Assembly: GCA_038223055.1 (NCBI GenBank)
Contig: JBBRHF010000021.1
Span: 1-33,047 of the forward strand
Origin: JBBRHF01 sp038223055
Lineage (GTDB): Bacteria > Actinomycetota > Actinomycetes > JACCUZ01
Length of the DNA: 33,047 bases
Direction: 5' to 3'
Numbering within the stretch: the stretch's first letter is position 1; each line of letters starts with the position of its first letter. A model generated the notes under the pieces. That model searched no databases, was not told the DNA's origin, and saw only the letters and a program-made list of their open reading frames with translations. Of this stretch, positions 8,688 to 16,218 are shown piece by piece. Both the position numbers and the translations under genes were made by a program.

Positions 8688-9268
8688 CCACCATGGCAAC
8701 TCCACGCACCCGCCGCCGCGGCGGACATGCCGTCAAGATCGTCGTGACCGGCCCGTTCGCGGCCGGAAAGACGACCCTCATCCGCACCATCAGCGAGATC
8801 ACCGTCCTCTCGACCGAACGCGACGTCACCGACTCGACGCGCACCCGCAAGACCGAGACGACCGTGGCGATGGACTTCGGCCGGATCACGATCGACCGCG
8901 ACCTCGTGCTCTATCTGTTCGGCACGCCCGGCCAGGAGCGCTTCGACTTCATGTGGGAGATCCTCGGCGAGGGGATGATCGGCTACCTGCTGCTCATCGA
9001 CGCCACCCGCGACGACGCGATCGAGGACGCGGCCGGCATCCTCGGCTCGTTCCGCGCGATGGCCCGCGTGCCCTACGTCGTGGCGCTCAACCGTGCCGCC
9101 GCCGACGACCACGCGCTGATCGAGGACGTGCGGACCCGACTGGACATCCCGCCGGAGGTGGCCATCGTCACCTGCGACGTGACCGACAAGGAGTCGGTGA
9201 AGAACGTCGTGCTGGCGCTGCTCTACAGCGTGCTCGACGAGGTCGAGGCGGAGTCGGTCCGGGCCTGA
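8684..9268 (+). CDS. Small Ras-like GTPase (CvnD/MglA-like)
   Basis: A 194-residue single-domain P-loop protein. The P-loop is GPFAAGKTT (about residue 24). The switch 2 region LFGTPGQERFDFMWEIL has the GTPGQERF signature of prokaryotic Ras-like GTPases of the CvnD type. The G4 motif that normally reads NKxD appears as LNRAA, so the guanine-specific Asp is not obvious. The GTG start overlaps the DUF4388 stop; an in-frame ATG three codons later is an alternative. With the two genes before it, it forms a GTPase plus Roadblock regulator set. It may act in polarity or pilus control. That role is inferred. Confidence 0.85.
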   Translation: MTTMATPRTRRRGGHAVKIVVTGPFAAGKTTLIRTISEITVLSTERDVTDSTRTRKTETTVAMDFGRITIDRDLVLYLFGTPGQERFDFMWEILGEGMIGYLLLIDATRDDAIEDAAGILGSFRAMARVPYVVALNRAAADDHALIEDVRTRLDIPPEVAIVTCDVTDKESVKNVVLALLYSVLDEVEAESVRA

Positions 9269-9274
9269 GCCCGG
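9259..9274. terminator. Short hairpin between convergent GTPase gene and kbl
   Basis: CCGGGC (9259-9264) and GCCCGG (9269-9274) form a perfect 6-bp stem around CTGA, with the GTPase stop codon in the loop. No T-run follows on either strand. It sits in the 37-nt space between convergent genes and could help end transcription, but the support is modest. Confidence 0.35.
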
Positions 9275-9305
9275 GCGACCGCGGCGAGGATGTGGCGGCG
9301 CGGGT

Positions 9306-10499
9306 CTAGGACTGCGCGCCAGACCCCACGGCGTCGCGGGCGTCGATGAACGCCTGCACGCAGGTCGCGATGTCCTCGGCGGAGTGCCCGGCGGAGATCT
9401 GCACCCGGATCCGCGCCTTGTTCAGCGGCACGACGGGATAGGAGAACGGGATCACGTAGACGCCTCGGGCGAGCAGCGCATCCGCAATGGCCACGGCGTC
9501 GTGCGCGTCCGGGAACATGACCGGGATGATGGCGTGCTCGCCCGGCAGCAGGTCGAAGCCGGCCGCCTCCATGCGGGTGCGAAAGTCGCGCGCGTTGGCC
9601 CACAGCGTGGCGCGTTCCTCGGCACCGCCGGCGACGATGTCGAGGGCGACCAGCGAGCCCGCGACGACGGACGGCGCGACGGCGTTGGAGAACAGGTAGG
9701 GCCGCGCCCGCTGCCGCAGCAGTTCAACGATCTCGGCGTGTGCGCTGATATAGCCGCCGGACGCACCGCCGAGCGCCTTCCCGAGGGTGCCGGAGACGAT
9801 GTCGACCCGGTCCCGGACCCCGAACAACTCGGGTGTGCCCGCGCCCGACTGGCCGACGAAGCCCACCGCGTGCGAGTCGTCGACCATCACCATCGCGTCG
9901 TAGCGGTCGGCCAGATCGCAGATCTGGTCCAGCGGCGCGAGATATCCGTCCATCGAGAACACGCCGTCGGTGACAATCAGTCGCCGCCGCGCGCCCATGG
10001 CGGATTGGAGCTGGGCCTCGAGATCTGCCATGTCCCGGTTGAGATAGCGCCCCCGCGCCGCCTTGCACAGCCGGATGCCGTCGATGATCGAAGCGTGGTT
10101 GAGCTCGTCGGAGATGACCACGTCCTCGGCGCCGAGCAGCACCTCGAACACCCCGCCGTTGGCGTCGAAGCAGGACGGGAAAAGAATTGTCGCCTCGGTG
10201 CCGAGGAACGCGGACAGCTTGTTCTCCAGCTCGACGTGCTGGGTTTGCGTGCCGCAGATGAACCGCACGCTGGCCATCCCGAAACCCCACTCGTCCAGGG
10301 CCGCCTTGGCCGCCGAGACCAGCCGCGGGTCGGCGGCCAGCCCCAGATAGTTGTTGGCGCAGAAGTTCAGCACCTCCTGCCCGCCCGAGCGCACGTGCGC
10401 CGACTGCGGCGACGCGAGCGCCCGCTCTGTCTTGTAGAGACCGGCGGCCCTGATCTGTGCGAGCGTCGCGTCGAGTTCCGTGCGAACGGTGGTGTAGAT
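9306..10499 (-). CDS. kbl: 2-amino-3-ketobutyrate CoA ligase (glycine C-acetyltransferase), AUC start
   Basis: Converts 2-amino-3-ketobutyrate, made by Tdh, plus CoA to glycine and acetyl-CoA. It is a PLP enzyme of the alpha-oxoamine synthase family. Motifs are NFCANNYLGLA near the N-terminus, DDSHAVGFVG, and the PLP lysine in SGTLGKALGG. The first ATG/GTG in frame (10394) would remove about 35 conserved residues (YTTVRTELDATLAQIRAAGL). In-frame coding continues up to ATC at 10499..10497, preceded by AAGGAG six nt upstream inside the end of tdh. Starting there gives 397 residues, close to the 398 of the E. coli enzyme. A rare AUC start, or a base error changing ATG to ATC, are the two explanations. 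Confidence 0.95.
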   Translation of the reverse strand: MYTTVRTELDATLAQIRAAGLYKTERALASPQSAHVRSGGQEVLNFCANNYLGLAADPRLVSAAKAALDEWGFGMASVRFICGTQTQHVELENKLSAFLGTEATILFPSCFDANGGVFEVLLGAEDVVISDELNHASIIDGIRLCKAARGRYLNRDMADLEAQLQSAMGARRRLIVTDGVFSMDGYLAPLDQICDLADRYDAMVMVDDSHAVGFVGQSGAGTPELFGVRDRVDIVSGTLGKALGGASGGYISAHAEIVELLRQRARPYLFSNAVAPSVVAGSLVALDIVAGGAEERATLWANARDFRTRMEAAGFDLLPGEHAIIPVMFPDAHDAVAIADALLARGVYVIPFSYPVVPLNKARIRVQISAGHSAEDIATCVQAFIDARDAVGSGAQS

Positions 10500-10502
10500 G
10501 TC

Positions 10503-11534
10503 CTACTCCTTGGTCCAGTCGATGATGACCTTGCCGCGGTTGCCGGTGCGCGCGACCGCGAAGGCATCCTCCCAGTGAGAGGCCGGGAACCGGTCGGTGA
10601 TGATCGGGGAGATGTCCAGGCCGGTGCTCACCATGGCGTTCATGGCATACCACGTCTCGAACATCTCACGCCCGTAGATGCCCTTGATCGTGATCATGTG
10701 AGTCACGACCTTGGCCCAGTCGAGGGTGATGGGCTTGCTGGGCAGCCCGAGCACGGCGACCCGCGCACCGTGGTTGAGGTTGTCCAGCATCTCGGGAAGT
10801 GCGCCCGGAGAACCGCTCATCTCCAGGCCGACGTCGAAGCCCTCCGCCATGCCGAGGCGCTGCTGCGCCGAGGCCACCCGCTCGGTGGCGACGTTGACCG
10901 CCAGGTCGACCCCCATCTTCCGGGCCAGGTCCAGGCGCGCCTCGTTGACGTCGGTGACGACGATGAAGCGGGCTCCGACGTGGCGGGCCACCGCGGCAGC
11001 CATCAGGCCGATGGGCCCGGCGCCGGTGATCAGCACGTCCTCGCCGACGAGCGGGAAGGACAGGGCGACATGTACGGCGTTGCCCAACGGGTCGAAGATG
11101 GCCGCCAGGTCGGGGTCGATGTCGTCGGGGTGGCGCCACACGTTGGTCTCGGGGATGACGACGTACTGGGCGAATGCGCCGTCGCGGTTCACGCCCAGGC
11201 TGGAGGTGTGGATGCACAGGTGCCGGCGGCCCGCCCGGCAGTTGCGGCAGTGCCCGCAGACCACGTGCCCCTCACCGGACACCATGTCACCGACCGAGAC
11301 GGTGGTGACCTCGCCGCCGACCTCCACGACGTGGCCGGCGAACTCGTGCCCGGGGATCAGCGGCGCGTTGATGGCGCCCGCCGCCCAGGCGTCCCACGAC
11401 TCGATGTGCAGGTCGGTGCCGCAGATGCCGGTGCGGTCGACGCGGATCTTCACCTCGCGCAGGCCCGGCGTGGGCTCCGGGCGCTCGGCGAGGACGAGCC
11501 CGGGGCCGGCCTCCCCCTTATAGAGCGCCTTCAT
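10503..11534 (-). CDS. tdh: L-threonine 3-dehydrogenase
   Basis: Oxidises L-threonine to 2-amino-3-ketobutyrate with NAD. The 343-residue zinc alcohol-dehydrogenase-family protein has GICGTDLHI and PGHEFAGHV for the catalytic zinc, the structural cysteines in CGHCRNCRAGRRHLC, and a Rossmann motif ITGAGPIGLMAAAVA. Length matches E. coli Tdh (341). The ATG (11534..11532) overlaps the permease stop by ATGA. Its stop TAG is only 3 nt from the kbl start, and its last codons supply the kbl ribosome binding site. Together with kbl it makes glycine from threonine. Confidence 0.97.
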   Translation of the reverse strand: MKALYKGEAGPGLVLAERPEPTPGLREVKIRVDRTGICGTDLHIESWDAWAAGAINAPLIPGHEFAGHVVEVGGEVTTVSVGDMVSGEGHVVCGHCRNCRAGRRHLCIHTSSLGVNRDGAFAQYVVIPETNVWRHPDDIDPDLAAIFDPLGNAVHVALSFPLVGEDVLITGAGPIGLMAAAVARHVGARFIVVTDVNEARLDLARKMGVDLAVNVATERVASAQQRLGMAEGFDVGLEMSGSPGALPEMLDNLNHGARVAVLGLPSKPITLDWAKVVTHMITIKGIYGREMFETWYAMNAMVSTGLDISPIITDRFPASHWEDAFAVARTGNRGKVIIDWTKE

Positions 11535-13030
11535 CGGGCACTCTCTGACCCGACCAGCGCGGACTTCTCGGCGGCGGCCATGGCGTTCCAGTCCGCGATG
11601 CGGGCCTGCTGCCGCGGCGTCTTGCGGTTGACGAACCACGCGGCGCCCAGCCCGATGAACCAGATCGGGGCGACGTAGAGGCCCTTGCGGGTGTCGGCGT
11701 CCTGGGCCAGCGCCACGATCATGAGGGCGAAGAAGGTCAGGACGACGTAGGGCATGAACGTCGAGCCCGGCATCTTGAAGTTCGACGCGGCGTGCAGGTG
11801 CGGCCGGCGGCGGCGGTAGACGACATAGCTGACCATGATCATGGACCAGGTCGAGATGACGATCACGGAACCCAGCGACGTGACGATCACGAAGGCGCTG
11901 ATCACCGAGTCGCCGGAGTAGAGCATGACCAGCCCGAGCAGCATGAAGACGCAAGAGAACATCAGCGCGTTCTGCGGGACCTTGCGCTTGCTCAGCTTGC
12001 CGAACACCCCTGGTGCGTTGCCGTGGACGGCCAGGCCGTAGATCATCCGGGAGGTTGAGTAGATGCCGGAGTTGGCACTGGACGCGGCGGAGGTGAGCAC
12101 CACGAGGTTGACGACGACGGCCGCGATGCCCAGCCCGGCGAGGGTGAACATGCCGATGAAGGGGCTGCTGCCGGCGTCGATCGAGCGCCACGGGTTCACG
12201 GACATGATGACGGCCAGGGCGCCCACGTAGAACAGCATGACCCGGATCGGGATGGAGTTGATGGCCCGAGGCATGACCTTTTCGGGGTCCTTGGTCTCGG
12301 CGGCCGCGGTGCCCACGAGCTCGATCCCGCCGAAGGCGAAGATGGCGATCTGGAACCCCAGGACGAAGCCGGCAAAGCCGTGCGGGAACATTCCGCCGTC
12401 GTTCCAGATGTTGGCCAGGCTCGACACTGAGCCATCGGGGGAGGTGAACCGGGTGGCGATCATGTAAGCGCCGGTGAGGATCAGGGCGATGATGGCCACC
12501 ACCTTGATGATGGCGAACCAGAACTCCAGCTCGCCGAACGCCTTGACCGAAGGCATGTTCAGGCCGAGCAGCACGACTGGCACGATCAGGGCGGGGAGCC
12601 AGAGCGGGGTGCCCGGCACCAGCACCTGGGCGTAGCCGGTGATGGCCACGACGTCGGCGACCCCGACGACGACCCAGTAGAACCAGTAGGACCACGACGT
12701 GACGAAGCCGGCCCACGGTCCGAGGATGTCCCCGGCGAAGTCGCCGAAGGACTTGTAGTTGAGGTTGGACAGCAGGATCTCGCCCATGCCCCGCATGACG
12801 AAGAAGAGCATGAAGCCGATGATCATGTAGACGAAGAGCACGGCCGGGCCGGCCAGCGAGATGGTCTTGCCGGAGCCCATGAACAGGCCGGTCCCGATGG
12901 CGCCGCCGATGGCGATCATCTGGATGTGACGGTTGCCGAGCGCTCGGGCCAGATGCGGTTCCTCGCCGTGGCCGGTGGGTGGGGTTTCGGGGCTTGTGGC
13001 CCCGGGAACCTCGATGATGGGAGCAGACAT
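11531..13030 (-). CDS. cycA: APC-family amino-acid permease, CycA-like (D-Ala/D-Ser/Gly)
   Basis: A 499-residue membrane transporter with about 12 transmembrane helices. The N-terminal core NRHIQMIAIGGAIGTGLFMGSGKTISLAG and the next segments LSNLNYKSFGDFAGD and VADVVAITGYAQ are very close to the E. coli D-serine/D-alanine/glycine permease CycA, so glycine or D-amino acids are the likely substrates. The start chosen is ATG 13030 (MSAPIIEV); an earlier in-frame start adds unconserved residues. An AAGGA lies about 10 nt upstream. It heads the leftward unit cycA-tdh-kbl, which suits import and glycine metabolism. Exact substrate is inferred. Confidence 0.92.
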   Translation of the reverse strand: MSAPIIEVPGATSPETPPTGHGEEPHLARALGNRHIQMIAIGGAIGTGLFMGSGKTISLAGPAVLFVYMIIGFMLFFVMRGMGEILLSNLNYKSFGDFAGDILGPWAGFVTSWSYWFYWVVVGVADVVAITGYAQVLVPGTPLWLPALIVPVVLLGLNMPSVKAFGELEFWFAIIKVVAIIALILTGAYMIATRFTSPDGSVSSLANIWNDGGMFPHGFAGFVLGFQIAIFAFGGIELVGTAAAETKDPEKVMPRAINSIPIRVMLFYVGALAVIMSVNPWRSIDAGSSPFIGMFTLAGLGIAAVVVNLVVLTSAASSANSGIYSTSRMIYGLAVHGNAPGVFGKLSKRKVPQNALMFSCVFMLLGLVMLYSGDSVISAFVIVTSLGSVIVISTWSMIMVSYVVYRRRRPHLHAASNFKMPGSTFMPYVVLTFFALMIVALAQDADTRKGLYVAPIWFIGLGAAWFVNRKTPRQQARIADWNAMAAAEKSALVGSESAR

Positions 13031-13234
13031 GGGGACGGATTCCTTGTCTCTTGTCACGAGCAGAGCCGGACCGATTTGCCGGGCGCGCACAGGTGCCGGG
13101 GCGCCAGCACCGCTGGCGGGTAATCGGGTCGCTGGTTCATCGCTCTTGACCGGGCAGCACTGGTTGATCTCGGCTGACGCCCGACGATGTTGACGGGAGT
13201 GCCGATACGCTACCGCGCGCCCGCCGCGGCGATT

Positions 13235-13251
13235 AGGGTCTTTAGTCCCGA
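13235..13251 (-). promoter_or_regulatory. DosR-like box, cycA side
   Basis: AGGGTCTTTAGTCCCGA on the plus strand, the exact reverse complement of the box at 13309-13325. On the minus strand it reads TCGGGACTAAAGACCCT. It fits the core of the mycobacterial DosR/DevR consensus TTSGGGACTWWAGTCCCSAA except for one core base and the outer flank. It lies about -35 to -51 relative to a start site predicted from TAGCGT. That placement is usual for activator sites of this family. That the regulator is a DosR homologue is inferred. Confidence 0.6.
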
Positions 13252-13308
13252 CCTGCGACAGAAGCTGAAAAAGTCCCGATTCGTCCTGATCCGGCGATCG
13301 TGCACATA

Positions 13309-13325
13309 TCGGGACTAAAGACCCT
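13309..13325 (+). promoter_or_regulatory. DosR-like box, sdaA side
   Basis: TCGGGACTAAAGACCCT, identical to the cycA-side box read on the other strand. The -10-like TACCGT begins 22 nt downstream, the same gap as on the cycA side. The sequence is a near-palindrome (GGGACT / AGACCC) like a response-regulator dimer site. Confidence 0.6.
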
Positions 13326-13451
13326 TCCGATCACACCCGTGCCTGGCTACCGTGAGACGCCTACCCGCCGAAACCCGGTCGGGCACCCACCTTCTGAGTC
13401 GAGCTGGTCAACCCCGACCTGGGCTCGGTTTGTCACGACGAAAGCGTCCCC

Positions 13452-14912
13452 ATGTCTGCACCCACGACCGACGTCTCCGCCGCCACCACGACCGACGTCT
13501 CCGCCGCCACCCAGCGTGACCCTGCGCCGGCGCCCTCGACCGTATACTGCTCGGCCCTGGACCTGTTCTCCATCGGGATCGGCCCCTCGAGTTCCCACAC
13601 GGTCGGCCCGATGCGCGCCGCCCTCGCGTTCGCCGAGCACCTCGCCGGCACCCGCCGGCTGACCGAGGTCACCCGGATCAGCTGCTCCCTCTTCGGCTCG
13701 CTCGGCGCCACCGGGCTCGGCCACGGCACCCCCGACGCCGTTCTCGCCGGTCTCGCCGGCCACCGGCCGGAGACCTGCGACCCGAGCGACGTACGCGGCC
13801 TCTGGTCCAGCCTGGCCCCGGGCGCGACGCTCACCCTGGTCGGCGGCCACCAGGTCCCGATCAGCAAGGGCGACGTCGCGTTCGCGCCGCGCACCCGGCT
13901 ACCCGGCCATCCCAACGCCCTCACCTTCATGGCGTGGAACGGGACCGAGGCACTGCCGGTGTTCGAGGAGACCTACTACTCGATCGGCGGCGGCTTCATC
14001 CGCCGCGACGGCGACGCGGCCGAGAGTCGCACGCCGGTTCCACAACCTATGCCTTACGCCACCAGCAAGGAGTTGTTGGCGCTCTGCACGACGTACGGCA
14101 TCGATATCGGGGCCGTGGCCCGAGCCAACGAGGAGTCGATCCGCAGCGCCCCCGACGTCGACGCGGGGCTCGACGCGATCTGGGCTGCCATGCGCGGATG
14201 CGTCGAGGCGGGGCTGCACGCCGAGGGGACGCTGCCCGGCGGGCTCGGTGTGCGGCGGCGCGCCGCCCGGGTCCGGTCGCACCTAGAGGCGTTCGACCGG
14301 TTGCCCGAGCACGAGCACGACACGGCGACCGAGTGGCTGCACGCGTTCGCGTTGGCGGTCAACGAGGAGAACGCCGCCGGCGGGCGGGTGGTGACGGCGC
14401 CGACCAACGGGGCGGCAGGCATCATCCCGGCGGTCGGCCACTACTACCTGCGGTTCGTTCACGGCGCTGATGCCGCGGGCATTCGCCGATTCTTGTTGAC
14501 CGCCGTGGCCATCGGCTCGCTGGTCAAGGCGAACGCGTCGATCTCGGGGGCGGAGGGCGGCTGCCAGGCCGAGGTCGGGACCGCCTGCGCGATGGCGTCC
14601 GGCGCGTTGTGCGCGGTGCTCGGCGGCACGCCGTCCCAGGTCGAGAATGCGGCCGAGATCGCGATGGAGCACCACCTCGGCCTCACCTGCGACCCGGTCG
14701 GCGGCCTGGTGCAGGTGCCGTGCATCGAACGCAACGCCATCGCGTCCTCGACCGCCGTCGCCGCGGCGCGGCTCGCGCTGCACGGCGACGGCACCCATGT
14801 CGTGTCGTTGGACACCGTGATCGAGACGATGCGCCAGACCGGCCGCGACATGATGACGAAGTACAAGGAGACCAGCGAGGGTGGGCTCGCGGTCAATGTC
14901 ACCGAGTGCTGA
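13452..14912 (+). CDS. sdaA: L-serine ammonia-lyase (single-chain, iron-sulfur type)
   Basis: Deaminates L-serine to pyruvate and ammonia with a [4Fe-4S] cluster. The 486-residue protein has the beta-domain motif SIGIGPSSSHTVGPMRAA and the cluster region in the alpha domain: GGCQAEVGTACAMA and LTCDPVGGLVQVPCIERNA hold the conserved cysteines. It is longer than usual by about 25 N-terminal residues, because a 24-bp segment encoding TTDVSAAT is duplicated in tandem (13464-13511). The ribosome binding site is weak. It is divergent from cycA and followed by ald 60 bp on, so both supply pyruvate from amino acids. Confidence 0.96.
   Translation: MSAPTTDVSAATTTDVSAATQRDPAPAPSTVYCSALDLFSIGIGPSSSHTVGPMRAALAFAEHLAGTRRLTEVTRISCSLFGSLGATGLGHGTPDAVLAGLAGHRPETCDPSDVRGLWSSLAPGATLTLVGGHQVPISKGDVAFAPRTRLPGHPNALTFMAWNGTEALPVFEETYYSIGGGFIRRDGDAAESRTPVPQPMPYATSKELLALCTTYGIDIGAVARANEESIRSAPDVDAGLDAIWAAMRGCVEAGLHAEGTLPGGLGVRRRAARVRSHLEAFDRLPEHEHDTATEWLHAFALAVNEENAAGGRVVTAPTNGAAGIIPAVGHYYLRFVHGADAAGIRRFLLTAVAIGSLVKANASISGAEGGCQAEVGTACAMASGALCAVLGGTPSQVENAAEIAMEHHLGLTCDPVGGLVQVPCIERNAIASSTAVAAARLALHGDGTHVVSLDTVIETMRQTGRDMMTKYKETSEGGLAVNVTEC
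13464..13511 (+). repeat. 24-bp perfect tandem duplication in sdaA 5' end
   Basis: Two identical 24-bp units (13464-13487 and 13488-13511) encode TTDVSAAT twice in the N-terminal extension. The reading frame is kept. Confidence 0.9.
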
Positions 14913-14972
14913 CGGGCACGACGCACTCACCCAGACCGAAGTACACAGCGAAAACCTATGTGGGAGAACAGC

Positions 14973-16079
14973 ATGCGGATTGGTGTAGTCAGGGAGATCA
15001 AGTCGGCTGAGCGGCGCGTCGCGCTCACCCCTGCTGGCGCGCGGGAGCTCGTGACACTCGGCAACGACGTCTTCGTCGAGCCGACCGCCGGGGTCGGATC
15101 CGGCTTTGCCGACGCGGCCTACGAGGCTGTCGGGGCGAAGATTCTGGCTGACGCCAAGGAGGTGTGGGCCACCAGCGAGCTGATGATGAAGGTCAAGGAG
15201 CCGATCGAGTCCGAGTACCCGTTGCTGCACGAGGGTCTCACCCTGTTCACCTACCTGCACCTGGCGCCGAACCGCCCGCTGACCGAGGCATTGCTGACCG
15301 CGGGGACGACCGGCATCGCCTACGAGACCGTCGTGAAGGGCCACGGCCACCTGCCGCTGCTCGCGCCGATGAGCGAGATCGCCGGGCGCCTCGCCGCGCA
15401 GGCCGGTGCCTACTTCCTGCAGGACCCCCTGGGCGGCCCCGGGCTGCTGATGGGTGGCGTCACCGGCGTCGCGCCGGCCAAGGTTCTGGTGATCGGCGGC
15501 GGAGTCGTCGGCACTGGTGCCGCGCGGATCGCCCTCGGCATGGAGGCCGAGGTCACGATGCTCGAGCGCTCTCTCGACCGCCTGCACGAGCTGGACTCCT
15601 ACTTCGGCTCGCGTGCGCGCATCCTGATGTCGGACGCCATCGTCCTCGAGGACGCGATCCGCGAGGCCGACGTCGTCATCGGTGCGGTTCTCGTGCCCGG
15701 CGCGCTGGCCCCGCAGCTGGTCACCCGCGAGATGCTCGGCTGGATGAAGCCCCGTTCGGTGATCGTCGACGTGGCGATCGACCAGGGTGGCTGCTTCGAG
15801 ACCTCGCATGCCACCACGCACGCCGAGCCGGTGTTCGTCGTCGACGACATCCTGCACTACTGCGTCGCCAACATGCCTGGCGCCGTCCCGGTCACCGCGA
15901 CCAGGGCGCTGACCAACGCCACCATGCCCTACGTCCGCAGCCTCGCCGTTCTCGGCGTCGACGCCGCACTCGAGGCCGACCCCGGCTTCATGTCGGGGCT
16001 CAACACCAAGGCCGGGAAGATCACCTCCGAGCCGGTCGCCACGGCCTACGCCGAGGGCACCCCGGTCGCACCCTGGTAG
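14973..16079 (+). CDS. ald: Alanine dehydrogenase
   Basis: Interconverts L-alanine and pyruvate plus ammonia with NAD(H). The 368-residue protein closely resembles the mycobacterial enzyme: EIKSAERRVALTP near the start, the substrate Lys in MMKVKEP (K75), the catalytic His in YLHLAPN (H96), the NAD motif GGGVVGTGAA, and DVAIDQGGCFETS with the conserved Asp. The start ATG 14973 has GGGAG six nt upstream; an ATG at 14958 is in frame but has no ribosome binding site. In mycobacteria ald is induced in hypoxia and by alanine through AldR, but no aldR gene is in this window. The strong terminator at 16180-16218 ends the sdaA-ald unit. Confidence 0.97.
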   Translation: MRIGVVREIKSAERRVALTPAGARELVTLGNDVFVEPTAGVGSGFADAAYEAVGAKILADAKEVWATSELMMKVKEPIESEYPLLHEGLTLFTYLHLAPNRPLTEALLTAGTTGIAYETVVKGHGHLPLLAPMSEIAGRLAAQAGAYFLQDPLGGPGLLMGGVTGVAPAKVLVIGGGVVGTGAARIALGMEAEVTMLERSLDRLHELDSYFGSRARILMSDAIVLEDAIREADVVIGAVLVPGALAPQLVTREMLGWMKPRSVIVDVAIDQGGCFETSHATTHAEPVFVVDDILHYCVANMPGAVPVTATRALTNATMPYVRSLAVLGVDAALEADPGFMSGLNTKAGKITSEPVATAYAEGTPVAPW

Positions 16080-16086
16080 CAAGTAG

Positions 16087-16104
16087 CAGGGCGACTTCGC
16101 CCTG
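16087..16104 (+). terminator. Hairpin just after ald
   Basis: CAGGGCGA (16087-16094) pairs perfectly with TCGCCCTG (16097-16104) around a 2-nt CT; a realistic loop opens the innermost pairs. No T-run follows. It could stabilise the ald mRNA 3' end or slow polymerase before the stronger terminator at 16180. Confidence 0.35.
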
Positions 16105-16179
16105 TGGATGAATCCTGTCGGGCCGGCGTGGACACCCGTATGTTCCATCGGGTGGTGGGCACGGCAGGTCCGAGGCGAC

Positions 16180-16218
16180 GTACGGCGGCGGCATAGGCCG
16201 CCGCCGTACTCGTCTTTT
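16180..16218 (+). terminator. Strong intrinsic terminator of the sdaA-ald unit
   Basis: GTACGGCGGCGGC (16180-16192) and GCCGCCGCCGTAC (16197-16209) form a perfect 13-bp stem with an ATAG loop, followed by TCGTCTTTT. This is an unusually clean rho-independent terminator for such a GC-rich genome. Confidence 0.85.

Larger units (their letters stand above)
13031..13451. promoter_or_regulatory. Divergent control region between cycA and sdaA
   Basis: A 421-bp non-coding region with two mirrored promoters. The leftward one has TAGCGT on the minus strand (13212..13207), the rightward one TACCGT (13348-13353). Each lies exactly 22 nt from the proximal edge of a 17-bp box; the two boxes are inverted copies of each other (see separate entries). 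A half-box AGTCCCGA at 13272-13279 lies almost midway. Predicted leaders are about 170 nt for cycA and about 90 nt for sdaA. I saw no glycine riboswitch signature in either leader. Confidence 0.7.

Noticed and set aside
9384..11678. Plus-strand open frame of about 760 codons opposite kbl and tdh
   Set aside because: It is the antisense of two well supported genes; the translation is low in complexity and has no family features.
11535..12716. Minus-strand extension of the tdh frame far upstream of ATG 11534
   Set aside because: This part lies inside the permease gene in another frame. The tdh start is fixed by length, ATGA overlap and the MKALYKGEAGPGL beginning.
13031..13451. Glycine riboswitch before cycA or sdaA
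   Set aside because: I found none of the conserved glycine aptamer segments on either strand.
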